Origin: Dehalococcoidia bacterium
GTDB lineage: Bacteria; Chloroflexota; Dehalococcoidia; Lucifugimonadales; SHYT01
Direction of reading: 5' to 3'
Assembly (NCBI GenBank): GCA_009693055.1
Contig: SHYA01000004.1
Span: 1-64,000, forward strand
Length of the DNA stretch: 64,000 nt
How positions within the stretch are numbered: position 1 is the first letter of the stretch; every line of letters begins with the position of its first letter. The position numbers and the translations under genes are program-made. A model generated the notes under the pieces. It made no database searches, was not told where the DNA came from, and worked only from the letters and a program-made list of their open reading frames with translations. This document shows positions 58,247 to 64,000 of the stretch, piece by piece.

Positions 58247-58937
58247 GCGTGTCGCCGAGGACTCGCGCTGTGTCAGCCGGTGTTGCCCAGCGCATCGTGA
58301 AGCCAAACCGCTCCCCGAACGCCCGCACGGCCTCTTGCCGAACACGCGCCAGGTCCACCGTGACACCGAGCTCTCGCTCCAACGACGTGACCTCTAAGCC
58401 AGGCAAGCCACATGGGACGATGTGCCGGAAGTAGCTCAAGTCGGTGGAGACGTTTAGCGCAAAGCCGTGCGTCGTGACGCCGCGGCTCACCCTCACGCCG
58501 ATGGCGGCAAGCTTGCGTTCATCCACCCACACGCCTGGGAGCCCTTCGCGGCACTCCGACGCCACTCTGAAGTGCTGCGTGGCGCGCATCAGCGCCTCCT
58601 CAAGGGTGCGGACGTAGCGCACCGGACCGCCGCCCCATGTGCGCAAGTCTATGATTGGGTAGCCGACGAGCTGCCCCGGGCCGTGGTACGTGACCAGGCC
58701 GCCGCGGTCTGTGTGATGGAGCGCCACGCCGAGCCGCGCACGCTCCTCCGGCGTCAGGAGCACGTCGGATTCCCGCCCCCTGCGTCCGAGGGTGAAGACG
58801 TGGGGGTGCTCCAGTAGGAGGAGCACGTTGGGGACGGCGCCCTCGGCGCGGCGGACGGCGAGGGCCTTCTGCAGCTCCCAGGCTTGCGGATAGCCCACGC
58901 TGCCCAGGTCAAAGACGAGGCACTCTTGTGCGGACAT
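58224..58937 (-). CDS. lipB: Lipoyl(octanoyl) transferase LipB
   Basis: VLLLLEHPHVFTLGRRGRESDVL, DRGGLVTYHGPGQLVGYPIIDLR, THGFALNVSTDLSYF. Confidence 0.95.
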   Translation of the reverse strand: MSAQECLVFDLGSVGYPQAWELQKALAVRRAEGAVPNVLLLLEHPHVFTLGRRGRESDVLLTPEERARLGVALHHTDRGGLVTYHGPGQLVGYPIIDLRTWGGGPVRYVRTLEEALMRATQHFRVASECREGLPGVWVDERKLAAIGVRVSRGVTTHGFALNVSTDLSYFRHIVPCGLPGLEVTSLERELGVTVDLARVRQEAVRAFGERFGFTMRWATPADTARVLGDTPTATPAR

Positions 58938-58970
58938 AGCGATGTCCTGGTGCTCCTTGCGCGCTCGCAG

Positions 58971-59522
58971 CTAGGACAACGAGCCTTCCGGCCCCATCGC
59001 CTTAAGGCGACGCTTGACGTCCGACATGAACGCGCCGGCCTCATGGCCGTCCATGATGCGGTGGTCGAAGATGATCGTGAGGTTAATCCGGTCGCGCAAC
59101 GCGATGGCGTCACCGACCGCGACGGGCTTGCGGACAATCGCCTCCATGGTGAGGATGGCGGCCTGCGGGTAGTTGATGATGGCGTGGGAAACCATGGAGC
59201 CCAGCGCGCCGGCGTTGTTGAGCGTGAATGTGCCGCCCTGCACGTCCTGGACGGCGAGGCGGTTCTCGCGCGACTTGGCCACCAGCTCGGGGAGCTTGCG
59301 CGCAAGGCCAGCGATGCTGTACTGGTCGGTATTCTGGATGACGGGCACCACCAGTCCTTGTGGTGCCGCCGCGGCAACACCGACGTTAATGCGCTTCTTC
59401 AGCACGATCTTGGCGCCGCCCCAGGTGGAGTTCACTTTGGGGTGCAGGCGCAGGCACTCGCCAAGGGCCTTCAGTAATGTGACGTAGGCAGGCGTCGCGC
59501 TCTCAGAACGGACTGAGGGCAT
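58971..59522 (-). CDS. Stand-alone partial 2-oxoacid dehydrogenase acyltransferase (E2) catalytic domain
   Basis: KRINVGVAAAAPQGLVVPVIQNTDQYSIAGLARKL...GGTFTLNNAGALGS...DHRIMDGHEAGAFM; no lipoyl or PSBD domain; AAGGAGAGGG SD before ATG. Confidence 0.88.
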   Translation of the reverse strand: MPSVRSESATPAYVTLLKALGECLRLHPKVNSTWGGAKIVLKKRINVGVAAAAPQGLVVPVIQNTDQYSIAGLARKLPELVAKSRENRLAVQDVQGGTFTLNNAGALGSMVSHAIINYPQAAILTMEAIVRKPVAVGDAIALRDRINLTIIFDHRIMDGHEAGAFMSDVKRRLKAMGPEGSLS

Positions 59523-59775
59523 TGGACCCTCTCCTTACCCCGAGTTCAGGCTCTCAGCCGCGCAGTTCACTACCACGCTTCTCATTATAACAAGAGACCG
59601 CCTTCCTCTGCGTACTCAAGGCAGGCAGCTTAAGCAGGGTTCCAACCTGGCTAGGATTGGGTTAGAGATAAATCCTCAGCGCGGCGCAGGCGTCCAGGTG
59701 TGGCGGAAAGCGCGACGGAGTACTATGGTGGCGCTAGCGAGATTGAAGAACGAATGCAACGGAGGGGTTGTTCTG

Positions 59776-60873
59776 ATGGCCAAGGTGATGGTGTTTATTG
59801 ATGGGAGCTGGTTGTACCGATGCCGGGTAATCCTTCGGCAGGAAGTAGCGGACCCCCAATACGTGATTGACTACCACAAGCTCCCTCAGCTTCTGGTGAG
59901 CAAGGCGAAAGCGGCGCTGGGGTTGAGCGATGCGGAGCTGGTCCGCACCCACTTCTTCGCCAGCACGCCGGTGAACTTTGACGCGCGCGATACCGATGAG
60001 GTGGCGCGGCGCCAAGAGTTCTACGACATGCTCAAGGAGGAGTTCCACTTTGAGACGGAGATTCTCCCGATCGACTTCCGTCGTCGCCGCGTGCACAGGG
60101 ACGACAGGGACTACGCTGATCCCTTTTCACCGGAGGAGAAGCGCGCGGACGTCGCCCTGGCGTGTTCTATGCTCTACTACGCGGCCGTTCCCCTGGCGTA
60201 TGACGTGGCGATACCGGTTATTGGAGATGACGACTACGTGCCCGCCCTCCAACACGTTCGCCGCCTGGGCAAGCGGGTCCTCATCGCCAGCGTCCGCGGG
60301 AGCTGTGCCGACTCCTACACGGACCCGGTGGACGCCCTCCGGGTGAGGGATGCGGAGACCATCTTCTTGAACGACAACCTGGATACCCTGCGCCTTGAGT
60401 ACACGCTGCTGCAACTGAGCTGCGATTCCCCAGACCACGTGGGGGAACGGACGTTTGACACCCGCTACCGCCCGCGTCCAGGGGAGCGGGTCTATTGCGA
60501 GGAGTGCCGTGCCCGCTACGCCCAGCAGCGCGCCGTGGCCGAGGTCGAGCTGACCAAGCCAGTGGCGCAGGAGCTTGCGGCTCTTGCGGAGCCGGGGTTC
60601 ATGGTGGGCCGGATTGCCAGCGTGATTGCCGAGCGGGGCTTTGGGTTCATCCGCTCGGAGGACGGGCGCACCTACTTCTTCCACCTGTCGGCGCTGCGGG
60701 GGCTGGAGTTCTCGCAGCTCCGGGAGCGCGAGGTCGTTCAGTGCCGCGTGACGGAGGAACCCGGCCCTCATAACCGCAACCGGGGCAACACCCATGACGT
60801 CCGGTCGCTGCCGTATTCCCTCGCGCCGGCGAGTCAAATGACCCCCGAGCATGTCGCGGAAGAGGCGCCCTAG
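59776..60873 (+). CDS. NYN (PIN-like) domain - CxxC - cold-shock domain fusion protein
   Basis: KVMVFIDGSWLYRCRV...EEKRADVALACSMLYYA...VIGDDDYVPALQHVRRLGKRV; CEECRARY; VGRIASVIAERGFGFIRSEDGRTYFFHLSAL. Confidence 0.85.
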   Translation: MAKVMVFIDGSWLYRCRVILRQEVADPQYVIDYHKLPQLLVSKAKAALGLSDAELVRTHFFASTPVNFDARDTDEVARRQEFYDMLKEEFHFETEILPIDFRRRRVHRDDRDYADPFSPEEKRADVALACSMLYYAAVPLAYDVAIPVIGDDDYVPALQHVRRLGKRVLIASVRGSCADSYTDPVDALRVRDAETIFLNDNLDTLRLEYTLLQLSCDSPDHVGERTFDTRYRPRPGERVYCEECRARYAQQRAVAEVELTKPVAQELAALAEPGFMVGRIASVIAERGFGFIRSEDGRTYFFHLSALRGLEFSQLREREVVQCRVTEEPGPHNRNRGNTHDVRSLPYSLAPASQMTPEHVAEEAP

Positions 60874-60912
60874 CGCGAGCACCGGCTGCGCTCAACAGAG
60901 ATCAGCACGCCC

Positions 60913-61533
60913 TCACGACAGGCACAGCAGCGCTGGGGGCGCGCTTGCGCCGCCGTGCTGAAGCGTGACCCGGTCGCCCGCAGCTAAGCCCAGCGTCTGG
61001 GCGAGTCCTGCGGTAACCTCCAAGGTGTTGAGCGCGTCAGCACGAGGAGTGTACTGTGTTAGCCGTTCCCTGGACACGCCGGGTTCGGGTTGCATTGTCT
61101 GGATGTCGACCACCACGCCCTCAGCATCCAGCCAGATCGCGTCCAGCGGGATGAGCGTGTTGAGCATCCAGAAGTTCCAGCGCCGCATCGTGTCATGAGC
61201 AAAGAGCATCCCGTGGCTGAGGGGTAAGGCAGAGCGGCCCATGAGGCCGTTGGTGCGCTCCTCTGCAGTGTCCGCCACCTCCAGGGTGAGCGCGCATCCC
61301 TTGAGGAGGGCGTATCCCTCTACCAGCGGGGAAGAGGCCTGGGGACTTTGCGGCTGTGGGGACGGAGCAACAGGCAAGGCCTGCAGAGTGGGTTGCTGAA
61401 CATCAGCAGGGGCCTGGCCTGCGTTGTCTCCGCAGGCGGCGAGGAGCGCCGTGGTTGCCGCCAGCGCTACAGCAACGAGTAACCAGACGGCCGGCCGGTG
61501 CGCTCGCAACGTAGACATAACGCTATGCATCAC
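60913..61533 (-). CDS. DUF192 family secreted protein
   Basis: LEVADTAEERTNGLMGRSALPLSHGMLFAHDTMRRWNFWMLNTLIPLDAIWLDAEGVVV; N-terminal lipobox-like LLAAC. Confidence 0.9.
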   Translation of the reverse strand: MMHSVMSTLRAHRPAVWLLVAVALAATTALLAACGDNAGQAPADVQQPTLQALPVAPSPQPQSPQASSPLVEGYALLKGCALTLEVADTAEERTNGLMGRSALPLSHGMLFAHDTMRRWNFWMLNTLIPLDAIWLDAEGVVVDIQTMQPEPGVSRERLTQYTPRADALNTLEVTAGLAQTLGLAAGDRVTLQHGGASAPPALLCLS

Positions 61534-61596
61534 AACCCTTGAAATCCGGCAGCGAGCCTTTTCCTTATTGAGCCAACGAACGTTGCTTGGCGCCGC

Positions 61597-62178
61597 TCAC
61601 CGATGAGCGAGCTGTTGAAGGGCGATTCGCAGCTGCTCCTCGGCAGGCAGCGGTTGGTCCTTGGGCACGCGCTGGAGAGCGTCGCGCGCTTCGGCCACAG
61701 AGTAGCCGAGCGAGAGCAGAGCAGCCAGCGCCTCGTCTTCCGCTGAGGAGGGGACTTTGCCCACGAGGGCGCGGTCGCGGGCAAACTTCTCGCGCAGTTC
61801 CAGCACTAGGCGCTCCGCGGTCTTCCTTCCAATGCCCGGCGCCCGCTGCAGCGTCGCGGTGTCGCCCGTAGCCAGCGCCAGGGCGATGGTCTCAGGGGAC
61901 GCGCTGTTCAGCAGGCTGAGGGCGTAGCGAGGCCCGATGCCGGAGACGGTGAGCAGGAGCTGGAACAAGCGGAGCGCTTCGGGCGTCGGGAAGCCGTACA
62001 GGGCGAGCTCTTCTTCCTTCACCAGCAGGTGGGTGTGCAAGTGGACGGCGGAGCCTACGCCGCCGAAGGACTGGAGGGTGGTGGCGGGGGTGAAGACCTT
62101 GAGGCTGACACCCCCGACGGCCAGGATGATCCAGGAATCGCCAATGGCCTCCAGCTTCCCTCGTACGCCCGCGATCAT
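61597..62178 (-). CDS. ruvA: Holliday junction branch migration protein RuvA
   Basis: MIAGVRGKLEAIGDSWIILAVGGVSLKVFTP...LLTVSGIGPRYALSLLN...RAPGIGRKTAERLVLELREK. Confidence 0.95.
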   Translation of the reverse strand: MIAGVRGKLEAIGDSWIILAVGGVSLKVFTPATTLQSFGGVGSAVHLHTHLLVKEEELALYGFPTPEALRLFQLLLTVSGIGPRYALSLLNSASPETIALALATGDTATLQRAPGIGRKTAERLVLELREKFARDRALVGKVPSSAEDEALAALLSLGYSVAEARDALQRVPKDQPLPAEEQLRIALQQLAHR

Positions 62179-62780
62179 GCTCGCGCCGCTCTCACGCGCG
62201 TGGGCGCATCCAACGCCAGCAACCGGGAGGTCTGCAAGGACTGCGCGTGGCAGATGGCAACGGCCAGGGCGTCCGCGGCGTCATCCGGCTCCGGCCTCTC
62301 AGCAAGCCCGAGGAGGAGCTTGACCATCTCTTGCACTTGCTCCTTGGAGCTCCGGCCTTCCTGGCTGACCGCACGCTTGACCTGGGCCGGCGCGTAGCGG
62401 GTGACGGGAATGCCGTGCTTGGCGGCGGCGAGCAACGCCACAGCCTGCGCCTGCCCAACGGCGATCGCGCTGCGAGCGCTGGTCCGGTAGCCGTTTCCCC
62501 CGTCCGAGGAGCGGGGCAGAAAAGGCTCTTCCACCGCCATCGCGTGAGGACGCCAGACGCGCAGCACTTCAAGCAGGTCGCGGTAGAGGAAGGCGAGGCG
62601 TTGCTCAATCGGGGCGGATGCCGGGGCCTTGAGTACCCCATAGCCGGCGCAGCTAATCGCCGAACGGCTCACGTCCAGGAGGCCGTAGCCCATCCGGATG
62701 GTGCCTGGGTCAACGCCGAGCAGCCGCTCCGCTGCCGTTGCGGGCGCAGGGGAGCTACGCCGCTGCCTTATACCGCTCAA
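62175..62780 (-). CDS. ruvC: Crossover junction endodeoxyribonuclease RuvC
   Basis: LLGVDPGTIRMGYGLLD...AVEEPFLPR...YAPAQVKRAVSQEGRSSKEQVQEMV...PDDAADALAVAICHAQS. Confidence 0.94.
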   Translation of the reverse strand: MSGIRQRRSSPAPATAAERLLGVDPGTIRMGYGLLDVSRSAISCAGYGVLKAPASAPIEQRLAFLYRDLLEVLRVWRPHAMAVEEPFLPRSSDGGNGYRTSARSAIAVGQAQAVALLAAAKHGIPVTRYAPAQVKRAVSQEGRSSKEQVQEMVKLLLGLAERPEPDDAADALAVAICHAQSLQTSRLLALDAPTRVRAARA

Positions 62781-63513
62781 GGACGCTCTCAGGGAAGTCC
62801 GCGTTGGTGGCGACGCGCTGCACGTCGTCCAGCTCTTCCAGCCGGTCGAATAAGCGCAGGGCTTGCTCCGCGGGGCGGTCGTCCAAGTGCGTTAGGGTCT
62901 TGGGGACCATGGCGATCTCCGCGGTCTCGGGCTTGCTGCCCTTCGCCTCCAGCGCCTTGCGGAGGCCTTCCAGCTTAGCTGGCTCGCAGCGGAGCTCTAC
63001 GTATGAGCCGTCTATGGTGAAATCGTCCGCTCCCAGGTCAATCGCCAGCAACGCGACCTCTTCAGCGCGTTCCGGCTTCACCTGGAGCGTGACCGTGCCC
63101 TTTTGTTCGAACCCCCAGCTTACGGAGCCGGCCTGACCGAGCTTCCCGCCGTTCCTCTCCATGACGTTCCGGATTTCCGAGACGGCCCGGTTCCGGTTAT
63201 CGGTGACGACGAACACCAGGATAGCCACGCCGCTTGGCCCGTACCCTTCGTAGACGAACTCTTCCAGCGTTGCCTGGTCGTCCGTGGCGCCGGTGGCCCG
63301 CTTAATGGCGCGCTCAATGTTGTCCATCGGCATGTTGCCATCGCGCGCCTTCTCCACGGCGAGCCGGAGGCGGGCGTTCATGTCCGGATCGCCGCCGCCC
63401 TGGCGGGCCGCCATCATCAGCTCGCGGGTGAGCTTGGTGAACAGCTGCCCACGCTTGGCGTCAGCAGCACCCTTCTGGTGCTTGATCGTCTTCCATTTTG
63501 AGTGTCCGGACAT
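62755..63513 (-). CDS. yebC: YebC/PmpR family transcriptional/translation regulator
   Basis: MSGHSKWKTIKHQKGAADAKRGQLFTKLTRELMMAARQGGGDPDMN. Confidence 0.96.
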   Translation of the reverse strand: MSGHSKWKTIKHQKGAADAKRGQLFTKLTRELMMAARQGGGDPDMNARLRLAVEKARDGNMPMDNIERAIKRATGATDDQATLEEFVYEGYGPSGVAILVFVVTDNRNRAVSEIRNVMERNGGKLGQAGSVSWGFEQKGTVTLQVKPERAEEVALLAIDLGADDFTIDGSYVELRCEPAKLEGLRKALEAKGSKPETAEIAMVPKTLTHLDDRPAEQALRLFDRLEELDDVQRVATNADFPESVLERYKAAA

Positions 63514-63561
63514 CGGGTATCCCCTCGGTACGGCGCTGTGCTCCGCCCTGAAGCGGGCCGC

Positions 63562-63789
63562 TCAAAGGATCTGGAGCGTTACTCGCGTTCCCTGCTTGAC
63601 CGCCGCAACCCGTACCATCAGCCGCATTGCTTGGGCCACGCGGCCCTGCTTGCCAATGACCCGGCCCTTGTCCTCCGGCGCCACCTCAAGCTGGATAACT
63701 TTTACGCCGTCCAGCTCGGATTCCGAGACTTTAACGGCGTCCGGGTTATGGACGAGAGCCTTCGCCATGTACTCAACGAGGTCCTTCAT
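63562..63789 (-). CDS. khpA: KH domain RNA-binding protein (KhpA/YlqC)
   Basis: MKDLVEYMAKALVHNPDAVKVSESELDGVKVIQLEVAPEDKGRVIGKQGRVAQAMR. Confidence 0.93.
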   Translation of the reverse strand: MKDLVEYMAKALVHNPDAVKVSESELDGVKVIQLEVAPEDKGRVIGKQGRVAQAMRLMVRVAAVKQGTRVTLQIL

Positions 63790-64000
63790 GAGCCTTGGCC
63801 TTTTCTAGCGTTCCCAGCTTGCGGAGCATGTGCTCGACCGGGCCGGAGGGCTGGGCGCCGTTGCGCAACCACCGGAGCGCCTTCTCCTCGTCCACGACCA
63901 CCTTGGGCGGGTCCACCATGGGGTTGTAGGTGCCCACCTGGTCCACGTAAGCGCCGTCACGTGGCGCTTTGCGGTCAACGACGACGATCCGGTACGACGG
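63773..64000 (-). CDS. rpsP: 30S ribosomal protein S16 (5' truncated by window edge)
   Basis: Reverse translation PSYRIVVVDRKAPRDGAYVDQVGTYNPMVDPPKVVVDEEKALRWLRNGAQPSGPVEHMLRKLGTLEKAKAHEGPR*; overlaps khpA start by 17 nt. Confidence 0.92.
   Translation of the reverse strand, partial: PSYRIVVVDRKAPRDGAYVDQVGTYNPMVDPPKVVVDEEKALRWLRNGAQPSGPVEHMLRKLGTLEKAKAHEGPR

Noticed and set aside
1-64000. tRNA, rRNA, CRISPR, prophage, transposase or defence islands
   Set aside because: Looked for by eye on both strands; none found with support. A tRNAscan-SE/CRISPRCasFinder run would be needed for certainty.

Overview
High-GC bacterial chromosomal window, probably Chloroflexota-like from gene content and intergenic repeat style (taxonomy is inference). 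It is densely coded. Blocks seen: Mrp/DUF59, fused AccD-AccA, FtsK, RNase J, UDG; nusA-ylxR-infB-rbfA-truB; two FtsX-type permeases with two ABC ATPases; a cytochrome c maturation cluster beside an alternative complex III (ACIII) operon; coenzyme F420 biosynthesis (cofG-cofH-cofD-cofC plus an LLM oxidoreductase); queF, lipB; ruvC-ruvA-yebC-khpA-rpsP. No tRNA, rRNA, CRISPR array or transposase was recognised. The strongest hidden signal is an in-frame UGA at 47653-47655 (minus strand). It sits inside the redox motif of a thioredoxin/NHL-repeat protein (FWTYC-U-INCLHM), with hairpins directly downstream: a candidate selenoprotein that ORF callers truncate. Other points of interest: a RibBA-family protein lacking canonical catalytic motifs, a CCC-CCC-UGA frameshift in a muconolactone-isomerase-like gene, an EamA permease continuous with a secreted Cys/His-rich domain, a NYN nuclease/cold-shock fusion, an attenuator-like hairpin before nusA, a stand-alone truncated E2 acyltransferase, a split ActB, and dispersed palindromic repeats.
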